A stretch of DNA of 47,500 bases, taken from NCBI GenBank assembly GCA_902606645.1, contig CACLHJ010000002.1:1-47500 (forward strand), read 5' to 3'. Below are positions 24,430 through 31,444 of the stretch, one piece after another. Numbering within the stretch: the first letter of the stretch is position 1; each line of letters starts with the position of its first letter. The translations under genes and the position numbers were made by a program. This stretch comes from an uncultured Pelagibacteraceae bacterium (lineage in GTDB: Bacteria; Pseudomonadota; Alphaproteobacteria; Pelagibacterales; Pelagibacteraceae). The notes below the pieces were generated by a model. It was not told the DNA's origin. It saw only the letters and a program-made list of their open reading frames with translations, and did no database searches.

Positions 24430-25596
24430 ATGACCTATTTAGCAAAAAACTATAATCGAAAAAAAATTTCCTTTAAATATGGTAAAGGAAGTTATTTATT
24501 TTCTACTAAAAACATAAAATATTTAGATTTTGTTCAAGGGATTGCGGTAAATTCATTGGGTCATGCACACCCAAAACTTACAAAAACGATTAGCACTCAA
24601 GCAAAAAAATTATGGCATGTTTCAAATGCTTTTGAAATTCCAGAAGGAGAAAAATTAGCTAGAAAATTGTGTAAAAAAACTTTTGCTGACTATGTTATGT
24701 TTCAGAATAGTGGCGCAGAAGCCACTGAGGCTGCAATAAAAGTTGCTAGAAGATATTTCTACTCAATTGGTAAAACTAATAAAAACAAAATATTATGTGT
24801 TAGAAATTCCTTTCACGGAAGAACTTTGGCTGCAATTTATGCAAGTGGATCAAAAAAAATGACTGAAGGATTTGGTCCAAAAGTAAGTGGATTTGATCAT
24901 TTTATCTTTGGAGATCATAAATCTTTAAAGAAAAAAATTACCAAAAATACAGCTGCTATTATGGTGGAAACAATTATGGGTGAAGGTGGAATTAAAGTAA
25001 TACCTGATTGGTGTTTGATTGAATTGAGAAAGTTATGTAATCAAAAAAAAATATTACTTATTTTAGATGAGGTTCAGTGTGGAATAGGAAGATCTGGTGA
25101 TTTTTTTGCATTTGAACAATCTAAAGTAAAGCCAGATATTGTACCAATTGCAAAAGGAATTGGAGGTGGATTTCCTATCGGAGCAGTTTTAATGAATAAG
25201 AAAGTTGCTACTGGGATGACACCAGGTACACATGGTTCAACGTTTGGTGGCAATCCATTAGCAATGGCCGTTGGAAATACTGTAATGGATATAGTTTCAA
25301 ATAAAATTTTTTTAAAAAATGTAAAAAGTATTTCTAAGTATTTTTTATTAAAATTGAATAATCTGAAGAATATTTATCCAAATATAATAAAGAATATAAG
25401 AGGCAAGGGACTTTTAATTGGTATTCAGCTACACACAGATCAGACAAAATTTATAAAAAAACTTATGGATAACAAATTATTAACCATACGTGCAGCAGAA
25501 AATGTTGTTAGAATTTTACCTCCACTTAATGTAAAAAAAAATGAAGTCAATCAAGCTTTAAAAATAATAAATAAAGTTTGCAAAGAATTAAATTAA
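24430..25596 (+). CDS. argD: Acetylornithine aminotransferase
   Basis: PLP aminotransferase of arginine synthesis, making N-acetylornithine; in many bacteria it also serves the lysine pathway. The 388 residues show NSGAEATEAAIKVARRY, FHGRT, ETIMGEGG, LDEVQCGIGRSG and the PLP lysine K242 in IAKGIGGGFPIGA, then HGSTFGGNPLA. Family length and motifs are normal. It is followed after one base by argF, and argJ lies at 37.6 kb, so part of the arginine pathway is scattered across this window. Confidence 0.96.
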   Translation: MTYLAKNYNRKKISFKYGKGSYLFSTKNIKYLDFVQGIAVNSLGHAHPKLTKTISTQAKKLWHVSNAFEIPEGEKLARKLCKKTFADYVMFQNSGAEATEAAIKVARRYFYSIGKTNKNKILCVRNSFHGRTLAAIYASGSKKMTEGFGPKVSGFDHFIFGDHKSLKKKITKNTAAIMVETIMGEGGIKVIPDWCLIELRKLCNQKKILLILDEVQCGIGRSGDFFAFEQSKVKPDIVPIAKGIGGGFPIGAVLMNKKVATGMTPGTHGSTFGGNPLAMAVGNTVMDIVSNKIFLKNVKSISKYFLLKLNNLKNIYPNIIKNIRGKGLLIGIQLHTDQTKFIKKLMDNKLLTIRAAENVVRILPPLNVKKNEVNQALKIINKVCKELN

Positions 25597-25597
25597 A

Positions 25598-26527
25598 ATG
25601 AAACACTTTATCAATTTAAAAGATATTTCATCTAGAGACCTTAAACAAATAATAATAGATGCAAAGAGAAGAAAAAAATTAAGAAAAAAACTAAGTACAC
25701 TTGAAGTCGACAAAGGTGCTCCTTTAAAAGGCAAGTTGCTTATCCAAATGTTTGAAAAGTCAAGTTTACGGACTAGATTAAGCTTTTATTTAGCAATTAA
25801 ACAACTTGGAGGAGGCACATTAACTCTTAGATCAAATGAGCTTCATCTTGGGCAAGGTGGTGAGAGTATTGCAGATACTGCAAAAATTCTCTCAACATAT
25901 GGGGATGGATTTATGCTGAGAACTGATAACGATAAAAAGGTTGAAAGTTTTAAAAAATATCTTTCAATTCCAGTAATAAACGGTCTTAGTCCATCATCTC
26001 ATCCGACACAGGTTTTATCCGATGTATTTACAGTTGAAGAAATAAAGAAAAAACCAATTTCAAAACTAAATATTTGCTGGATTGGAGACTCTAACAATGT
26101 TTTAGATAGTTTGATTGCGGCATCAGTTAAATTTTCATTTAAATTGAGTATAGGCTGCCCAAGAAAATTTGAACCTGGCACAAAAGTAAGAAACTGGGTT
26201 ATAAAAAATAAAAAGAAAATTTTTATTTACAATGATCCAAAAAAAGCAGCCTTAGGTGCAGATGTAATTTTTTCAGATAAAGTTATTTCTTTGAACGATA
26301 AAGTTAATAAGAAGAAAAAAATAGCCCAATTTAAAAAATTTAAAATTAATAAAAAACTTATGGGGCATGCAAAAAAGGATTGTATTTTCTTGCATTGTCT
26401 TCCAAGAGGCAATGAAGTAACTGATGATATTTTTTTAGGAAAAAAATCTCATGTGTGGCAACAAGCTCTAAATAGAGTTCATGTTCAAAAAAGTATTTTA
26501 TTATACTGTTTTGGAAAACTAAGGTAA
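25598..26527 (+). CDS. argF: Ornithine carbamoyltransferase
   Basis: Joins carbamoyl phosphate and ornithine to citrulline. The 309-residue enzyme has the carbamoyl phosphate site SSLRTR (55-60), then HLGQGGESIADTAKIL, VINGLSPSSHPTQVLSD and HCLPRGNEV with the catalytic Cys. Ser-Leu-Arg-Thr replaces the commoner Ser-Thr-Arg-Thr but is known in the family. Its last nine bases overlap the 3' end of the cytochrome c gene on the other strand. It forms a pair with argD. Confidence 0.95.
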   Translation: MKHFINLKDISSRDLKQIIIDAKRRKKLRKKLSTLEVDKGAPLKGKLLIQMFEKSSLRTRLSFYLAIKQLGGGTLTLRSNELHLGQGGESIADTAKILSTYGDGFMLRTDNDKKVESFKKYLSIPVINGLSPSSHPTQVLSDVFTVEEIKKKPISKLNICWIGDSNNVLDSLIAASVKFSFKLSIGCPRKFEPGTKVRNWVIKNKKKIFIYNDPKKAALGADVIFSDKVISLNDKVNKKKKIAQFKKFKINKKLMGHAKKDCIFLHCLPRGNEVTDDIFLGKKSHVWQQALNRVHVQKSILLYCFGKLR

Positions 26528-27058
26528 GGGTAAAGGATTATCAGAGTTTTGGTTGAGATATTTAATTACGGAAGCTCTATCTTTTTCTTTTCTTAATCCA
26601 GCAAAAGCCATCTTAGTTCCTTTGATCCATTTGGCAGGTTTGATTAAATAACCGTTAAGCTCTTCGAGTGTCCATTCTTTATCGTAAGAGGCTAATGCCT
26701 TAGAATATTTGTAGTCTTCAACTATACCAATTTTTCTTCCAACCACATTATACAAAGCTGGACCAATATTATTTTTTCCACCTTTAACAATAGAGTGACA
26801 TGCAGCACATTTCTTAAAAACTTTTTCACCGTGAGTTAGATCACCCATAGCCATTAATGCATCAATATCAATTTTCTCTTCCACACTAGCTTCTGCTGAA
26901 GATGAAACTGTTTTTGCCTCTTCTACATCTACCGCATAACCAGGAGTTTTTGGTTTTTCTACATGAAAAATAACATCTGATAATTTTCCAATACCTATAA
27001 CTAAAAGCGCAACCATTAGAACTGCAGCAACTATTTTATTTATTTCAAAAGAGTCCAT
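26519..27058 (-). CDS. Membrane-anchored cytochrome c (CycM-like)
   Basis: A 179-residue c-type cytochrome with one N-terminal membrane helix (about residues 8-27, IVAAVLMVALLVIGIGKL) acting as an uncleaved anchor, an acidic, Ala/Ser-rich linker, and a class I cytochrome domain. The haem site is CAACH (C84, C87, H88), and the axial Met lies in GTKMAFAGL. It resembles the CycM/cytochrome c552 type that carries electrons from the bc1 complex to the terminal oxidase. I chose the second ATG (27058) because the helix then starts a normal distance from the N-terminus; an ATG ten codons upstream is possible. Confidence 0.88.
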   Translation of the reverse strand: MDSFEINKIVAAVLMVALLVIGIGKLSDVIFHVEKPKTPGYAVDVEEAKTVSSSAEASVEEKIDIDALMAMGDLTHGEKVFKKCAACHSIVKGGKNNIGPALYNVVGRKIGIVEDYKYSKALASYDKEWTLEELNGYLIKPAKWIKGTKMAFAGLRKEKDRASVIKYLNQNSDNPLPLP

Positions 27059-27087
27059 TTTTATTAAATAATTTTGAACATATATCA

Positions 27088-27108
27088 TGATAAATTAAAA
27101 ATTTATCA
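27088..27108. repeat. Perfect inverted repeat in the cycM-kdsB divergent gap
   Basis: TGATAAATT (27088-27096) and AATTTATCA (27100-27108) form a perfect 9-bp palindrome around AAA. It lies between two divergent genes, just upstream of the kdsB promoter. It could be an operator, but AT-rich palindromes also arise by chance. Confidence 0.4.
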
Positions 27109-27125
27109 AAATTATGTGTATAAAT

Positions 27126-27155
27126 TTGCCTCTATTTGTATTTAATAGGTATAAT
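27126..27155 (+). promoter_or_regulatory. Putative kdsB-pheA promoter
   Basis: TTGCCT (27126-27131) and a perfect TATAAT (27150-27155) are 18 bases apart. Transcription should begin near 27162, leaving a leader of only about seven bases before the kdsB ATG at 27169, so the mRNA would be nearly leaderless. Confidence 0.55.
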
Positions 27156-27168
27156 TAATTCATTAATT

Positions 27169-27900
27169 ATGAAAACTTTGGTCATTATACCATCAAGACT
27201 AGGAGCAACCAGATTGCCTGGGAAACCTTTGTTAAAGATTAATAATAAATCAATAATTTCACATGTTTTTAAAAGAGCTCAAGATGCTGATATTGGAGAT
27301 GTAGTAGTAGCTACAGAAAATACAGAAATAGTTGAAGATGTGACTATAAATGGGGGTAGAGCCATATTAACTAGCAATAACCACAAAACTGGTACAGACA
27401 GAATATATGAAGCTTTCAAAAAAATGAATTTAAATGATGTTGACTTAATAATGAACTTACAAGGAGACGAGCCAGCAATTAATATAGAAGATATAGTAAG
27501 TTTAAAAGACAAAATGATTAACTACCAATCAAAAATGGGGACACTGGCTGCAAAAATCGAAAATGAAAAAGATTTTCAAAATAAAAATATTGTCAAAGTT
27601 CAAACAGAATCTACTCTTCAAGAAAACTCTTTTTCTGAAGCAGAAGCATTTTCACGGATATCTAAAAAATTAGACAACATTTATCATCACATTGGCATCT
27701 ATTGTTATTCTGCCGAAACTCTTGAAAAATTTGTTGAATTAAATCAGACTAAAAATGAAATCGAGCAAAGATTAGAGCAGCTAAGAGCACTAGATAATAG
27801 TATTAAGATAAATGTTGCATTAGCAAAATCTCCTCCAATAGGAGTAGACACTGAAGAAGATTATATGGCCTTAAAAAAAATTATGGAATATAAAGATTAA
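27169..27900 (+). CDS. kdsB: 3-deoxy-manno-octulosonate cytidylyltransferase
   Basis: Activates KDO with CTP to CMP-KDO for LPS core synthesis. The 243-residue protein has the nucleotidyltransferase N-terminus IIPSRLGATRLPGKPL, then ATENTEIVEDV, TGTDRIYEAF, LQGDEPAI with the metal-binding Asp, and HHIGIYCYSAETLEKF. I chose ATG 27169, where the family N-terminus (MKTLVIIPSR) begins; an upstream in-frame ATG at 27136 would lie inside the promoter. Its stop overlaps the pheA start (TAATG). Confidence 0.96.
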   Translation: MKTLVIIPSRLGATRLPGKPLLKINNKSIISHVFKRAQDADIGDVVVATENTEIVEDVTINGGRAILTSNNHKTGTDRIYEAFKKMNLNDVDLIMNLQGDEPAINIEDIVSLKDKMINYQSKMGTLAAKIENEKDFQNKNIVKVQTESTLQENSFSEAEAFSRISKKLDNIYHHIGIYCYSAETLEKFVELNQTKNEIEQRLEQLRALDNSIKINVALAKSPPIGVDTEEDYMALKKIMEYKD

Positions 27901-28733
27901 TGAGTAAAATTTATTTTCAAGGTACATTTGGTGCATATTCACACCTCGCAGCTTTATCGGTTGATCCTAATGCTGAAATTATACCCTGTAAAACTTTTGA
28001 TGAGTGTTTTAGTAAGGCTTCATCTGAACCTGAAAACAAAATAATTATTCCTGAGTCTAATAGAATAACAGGTAACATTGGAATTGAGTATTTGATATTT
28101 AAACATAGATTAAATATTTATATGGAGCATTTTCAAAAAATTGAACATAATTTGTTAGGTCAACCAGGCTCGAAATTAAAAGATATTAAAGAAGTATATT
28201 CTCATGCACAGGGGTTATCTCAATGTTCACAATTTATAAAGGAAAATAATTTAATAGAACATATTAGAGCAGATACTGCTGGCTCTGCTGAAATGATTTC
28301 AAAAACTAAAAATACTAAGCAAGCTGCGATAGCTTCATCTTTAAGTGCTGAAATTTATGGACTAGAGGTAATAAAAAAAAATATTGAAAATGAGAATGGA
28401 AACTTAACAAGATTTTTAGTTATGGGTAAAAATATTTCCCAACCCGAGTTTAAAGATAAAAATTATATTACGTCGTTTTTATTTAAACTAAAAAGTAAAC
28501 CAGCTGCTCTCTATCAATCGCTAGGAGGTTTTGCAATTAATGGAGTTAATTTAACTAAACTGCAGAGCTATCCCGAAAAAAATACATTCGACTCTTATTT
28601 TTTCTTATGTGACCTAGATGGACACATTGAAGATAAAAAAGTCCAAAAATCTTTAGAGGAACTAGGTCTTCATTGTGAAGATTTTCACGTCTTAGGTGTT
28701 TTTGAAGCAGATAAGTTGAGAGAAAATAAGTAA
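27900..28733 (+). CDS. pheA: Prephenate dehydratase
   Basis: Converts prephenate to phenylpyruvate for phenylalanine synthesis. The 277-residue single-function enzyme (no chorismate mutase domain) has YFQGTFGAYSHLAAL, IIPESNRITGNIGI and the catalytic TRF (170-172), followed by a C-terminal ACT domain with GGFAINGVNLTKLQSYP for phenylalanine sensing. The usual ESRP of the ACT domain reads QSYP. The gene contains an uninterrupted A9 run (28373-28381) with the frame kept, a useful comparison for the dnaX site. kdsB and pheA are co-transcribed. Confidence 0.95.
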   Translation: MSKIYFQGTFGAYSHLAALSVDPNAEIIPCKTFDECFSKASSEPENKIIIPESNRITGNIGIEYLIFKHRLNIYMEHFQKIEHNLLGQPGSKLKDIKEVYSHAQGLSQCSQFIKENNLIEHIRADTAGSAEMISKTKNTKQAAIASSLSAEIYGLEVIKKNIENENGNLTRFLVMGKNISQPEFKDKNYITSFLFKLKSKPAALYQSLGGFAINGVNLTKLQSYPEKNTFDSYFFLCDLDGHIEDKKVQKSLEELGLHCEDFHVLGVFEADKLRENK

Positions 28734-28743
28734 TAATCTTTTC

Positions 28744-28773
28744 TTGTAGATTAGAAAATATAACTGCTATAAT
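28744..28773 (+). promoter_or_regulatory. SRP RNA promoter
   Basis: TTGTAG (28744-28749) and a perfect TATAAT (28768-28773) are 18 bases apart, and the SRP RNA begins seven bases after the -10 box at 28780, exactly where transcription should start. One of the best promoters in the window. Confidence 0.7.
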
Positions 28774-28779
28774 ACTTTT

Positions 28780-28863
28780 GGAGGCTAGAGGTGGATGCTG
28801 CTTGAACCCGACCAGATCTTAACGGAAGCAGTCGTAGAGACAGTTATTCAGGTTCTAGTCTCC
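28780..28863 (+). ncRNA. ffs: Signal recognition particle RNA (4.5S, small bacterial type)
   Basis: About 84 nt. The ends pair: GGAG-x-CTAGA (from 28780) with TCTAG-x-CTCC (to 28863). The Ffh-binding domain is recognisable, with CAGATC on one side and GGAAGCAG on the other, the conserved symmetric loop region. The apical loop reads TAAC closed by a U:G pair, a URRC-type tetraloop instead of the common GGAA. Location directly before dnaX is usual in Alphaproteobacteria. It guides membrane and secreted proteins to FtsY and the translocon. Confidence 0.9.
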
Positions 28864-28871
28864 TAATATAT

Positions 28872-30197
28872 ATGAACAATAATTCGAAAGTACTGGCATT
28901 AAAATATAGACCGCAAACCTTTGACGATCTAATAGGCCAGGAAGTGGTTGCAGAAACAATAACAAATTCAATTAAAGCAGACAAAATTCCAAATGCATAT
29001 TTGTTCACAGGCATTAGAGGGATTGGAAAAACAACAACAGCAAGAATAGTTGCAAAAGCATTAAATTGTTCAAATGGTATCGAAAAAATATGTAGAGAAA
29101 ATTTCTGCGAGAATTGTGAGTCTATTATCAATTCAAGTCATATAGATGTCCTTGAAATGGATGCAGCTAGTAAAACTGGTGTAGATGATGTTAGAGATCT
29201 CATAGAATTCTCTAGATATGGACCAACTTCAGCTAAATATAAAATTTTTATAATTGATGAAGTGCACATGCTTAGTAAACAGGCTTTTAATGCTCTTTTA
29301 AAAACATTAGAAGAACCACCAGAATATCTTAAGTTTATTTTTGCAACTACTGAAATTAAAAAAATTCCAATTACTGTTGTATCTAGATGTCAAAGATTTG
29401 ATTTATCTAGAATTAAATCATCAGAATTATTTGATTTTATAAAAAAAATTAAAGATAAAGAAAATGGCAAAGTTACTGATGATGCTTTAAGATTAATAGT
29501 AAAAATTTCTGAAGGTTCAGTTAGAGATGCATTATCTTTATTAGATAGAGCTTTATTAAGTTTAGATGAAAATACTGAATTAGATTTAAACGCAGCACAA
29601 AAAATATTTGGCTACTTTGATAAATCTCAATTAATAGATTTATTTGAACTAGTCTTAAAAGGTGAAGAAAAAAAAGTTATAAATATCTATAGAAAAATTT
29701 ATGATCAAGGAGTTGAACCTAAAGTATTCATAAATGACTTCTTAGAATTGTTATATTATTTTAAAAACATAAATTCTTTAACACTAGAAAGCACAAATTT
29801 TTCTTTAAATGATGAGGAGTTTTCGAAAATAAAAAGTATTTCAAATAAAGTAGAGTCTGATGTGTTAGTGCTGTTCTGGCAATTTGCAATTAGCTCTCTT
29901 GAAGAATTAGATATAGTTTCAAATCAACATTTATCGATTGAGATGTTTCTAATCCGATTAATGCATTTACAGTCTGTGAAATCTCAAAAAAAAATTGAGC
30001 CTGAAACTGAAAAAAGAGCAACTAATGAAATTGAAGAAAATATAAGCTCAAATAAAATAATAGATCAAATTAAAAATATTTCCCAAGAAGAAAAAAATAA
30101 ACCACAAGTACAAACTGAAATTAAGGCAGAAAATAAAATATTAATAAATTCTTTTGATGATCTATTATTAATCTGCTCTGAAAAAAAAAGAAATTAA
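28872..30197 (+). CDS. dnaX: DNA polymerase III gamma/tau subunit, frame 0 product (gamma-like)
   Basis: Clamp-loader motor. The 441-residue frame has Walker A GIRGIGKTT (47-55), zinc ligands C66, C74, C79, C82, Walker B IIDEVHMLS (127-135), the SRC sensor in VVSRCQRF, and the domain III region. It then goes into a charged linker and ends SFDDLLLICSEKKRN just after an A9 tract (30181-30189). The expected alphaproteobacterial tau C-terminal domain is encoded immediately downstream in the +1 frame. Dropping one A gives SEKKEIKLKYELEKNV, joining the two smoothly. The 0-frame product resembles gamma. Start ATG 28872 is nine bases after the SRP RNA. Confidence 0.93.
   Translation: MNNNSKVLALKYRPQTFDDLIGQEVVAETITNSIKADKIPNAYLFTGIRGIGKTTTARIVAKALNCSNGIEKICRENFCENCESIINSSHIDVLEMDAASKTGVDDVRDLIEFSRYGPTSAKYKIFIIDEVHMLSKQAFNALLKTLEEPPEYLKFIFATTEIKKIPITVVSRCQRFDLSRIKSSELFDFIKKIKDKENGKVTDDALRLIVKISEGSVRDALSLLDRALLSLDENTELDLNAAQKIFGYFDKSQLIDLFELVLKGEEKKVINIYRKIYDQGVEPKVFINDFLELLYYFKNINSLTLESTNFSLNDEEFSKIKSISNKVESDVLVLFWQFAISSLEELDIVSNQHLSIEMFLIRLMHLQSVKSQKKIEPETEKRATNEIEENISSNKIIDQIKNISQEEKNKPQVQTEIKAENKILINSFDDLLLICSEKKRN
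30180..30190 (+). other. A9 tract at the dnaX frame break
   Basis: TCTG is followed by nine A and then GAAATT. In frame 0 this reads GAA AAA AAA AGA AAT TAA and stops at 30195-30197. With eight A it reads GAA AAA AAA GAA ATT AAA TTG and enters the tau C-terminal domain. Frame +1 is open from 30172, so the shift must happen between 30172 and 30197, which includes the A run. It may be a transcriptional-slippage site, a true indel, or a sequencing error. Confidence 0.6.
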
Positions 30198-30198
30198 A

Positions 30199-30519
30199 TT
30201 GAAATATGAATTAGAAAAAAATGTCAATCTAGTAAAATTTGAAAAAAACAGAATTGAGATATCTTTTAACGATAGTTTAGATAAAGATTTTGTAAAAGAT
30301 TTATCATCGAAACTTTTTGATTGGACTGCTGAGCGATGGATTATTACTTTTAGTAAATCTAAAGGCGAAATGTCTGTAAAAGAAAAACAACTTAACAATA
30401 AGAAACTTTTAATTGATGAAGCAAAAACTTCAGAAGCTTATAAAAATATAATAGAAAATTTTCCTGATGCAGAATTAATAGACGTTAAGATAAAAAAGGA
30501 TGAGGGTCAGAATGACTGA
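30199..30519 (+). CDS. dnaX: DnaX tau C-terminal domain, out of frame
   Basis: 106 residues in the +1 frame relative to dnaX. They match the C-terminal, polymerase-binding domain of alphaproteobacterial DnaX: VNLVKFEKNRIEI, a LFDWTAERWIITFSK core, and SEAYKNIIENFPDAELIDVK. The open frame begins at 30172, and the TTG at 30199 is only the first possible start codon. There is no clear ribosome binding site, which speaks against independent translation. The segment is well conserved with no further stops, so it appears to be under selection. It ends inside the ybaB start region, with an eight-base overlap. Confidence 0.8.
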   Translation: MKYELEKNVNLVKFEKNRIEISFNDSLDKDFVKDLSSKLFDWTAERWIITFSKSKGEMSVKEKQLNNKKLLIDEAKTSEAYKNIIENFPDAELIDVKIKKDEGQND

Positions 30520-30829
30520 TTTTAGTAAGATTTTAGATAAAGCCAAAGAGCTTGAGGCAAAAATGAAAGAAAGCCAACAGAAAATTAAGGAAATAAGAGT
30601 AGAGGGCGTTTCTGGCTCTAATTCTGTAACAATAACTCTTGATGGTGAAGGTGAAATGCAAACAATAAAATTATCCGATGAAATTATGAAAGAGGACAAA
30701 GCTATTATTGAAGATTTAATTGTTGCAGCTCACAATAACGCTAAAGCACAGTTAAAATCAAAGACTTCTGAAGAAATTTCAAAAGCTACAGGTGGTTTTG
30801 GTATACCAGGCTTTAAATGGCCCTTATAA
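30512..30829 (+). CDS. ybaB: YbaB/EbfC family nucleoid-associated protein
   Basis: A 105-residue DNA-binding dimer that coats the nucleoid. Features are the N-terminal coiled coil DFSKILDKAKELEAKMKESQ, the V-E-G-x-S-G-x-N-x-V-T-I-T-L-D-G-E-G-E strand region, and the C-terminal ATGGFGIPGFKWPL typical of the family. I chose ATG 30512 rather than an earlier in-frame start at 30500, because GAGGG (30502-30506) stands at the right distance in front of it. The dnaX-ybaB-recR order is conserved in many bacteria. Confidence 0.95.
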   Translation: MTDFSKILDKAKELEAKMKESQQKIKEIRVEGVSGSNSVTITLDGEGEMQTIKLSDEIMKEDKAIIEDLIVAAHNNAKAQLKSKTSEEISKATGGFGIPGFKWPL

Positions 30830-30832
30830 TAG

Positions 30833-31444
30833 ATGCAAAATATTAGTGAGATTGAAGAATTAATAAAATTAATATCTAGGTTGCCTGGCTTAGGTCCAAA
30901 ATCTGCAAAACGAATTGTTCTTAAACTAATTAATAATCGAGATGAATTAGTGAAACCAATGGCAAACACTTTGGCTCAGGTTTACAAAAATGTAATCAGA
31001 TGCAATTCCTGTGGATCACTAAAGTCTAATTTGAGCGGATGCGTTAATTGTGAGAATACAAAAAACAAGTATTCCAAAATTTGTGTAGTTGAAGACATTG
31101 CTGATCAATGGTCAATTGAGAATTCAAATATTTTTCAAGGTTATTTTCATATATTAGGTGGAACTATTTCTTCAGTAGGCCAACGAAAAGAGGATCTTCT
31201 AGTAGACTCTTTAGTTGAGAGAGTAAATAAAGAAAAAATTGAAGAGGTAATATTAGCAACAAGTGCAACAGTCGAAGGACAGACAACTGCATATTACGTT
31301 CAAGATAGTCTAAAAAATTTAGATGTAAAAATTACAAAGTTAGCACAAGGATTACCTGTTGGTGGCGAAATAGAAAGTTTAGATGATGGAACTTTATTTT
31401 CTGCTTTTAAAAATCGTTCAAATTTAATTTCTAATTCAGATTAG
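30833..31444 (+). CDS. recR: Recombination protein RecR
   Basis: RecR works with RecF and RecO to load RecA at gaps. The 203 residues show the N-terminal helix-hairpin-helix with LISRLPGLGPKSAKRIVL, four zinc cysteines (C57, C60, C70, C73), the Toprim signature ICVVEDIADQWSIE and ATSATVEGQTTAYYVQDSL. All family parts are present. The start follows ybaB by three bases, and the 3' end overlaps that of glcB on the other strand by 14 bases. Confidence 0.97.
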   Translation: MQNISEIEELIKLISRLPGLGPKSAKRIVLKLINNRDELVKPMANTLAQVYKNVIRCNSCGSLKSNLSGCVNCENTKNKYSKICVVEDIADQWSIENSNIFQGYFHILGGTISSVGQRKEDLLVDSLVERVNKEKIEEVILATSATVEGQTTAYYVQDSLKNLDVKITKLAQGLPVGGEIESLDDGTLFSAFKNRSNLISNSD

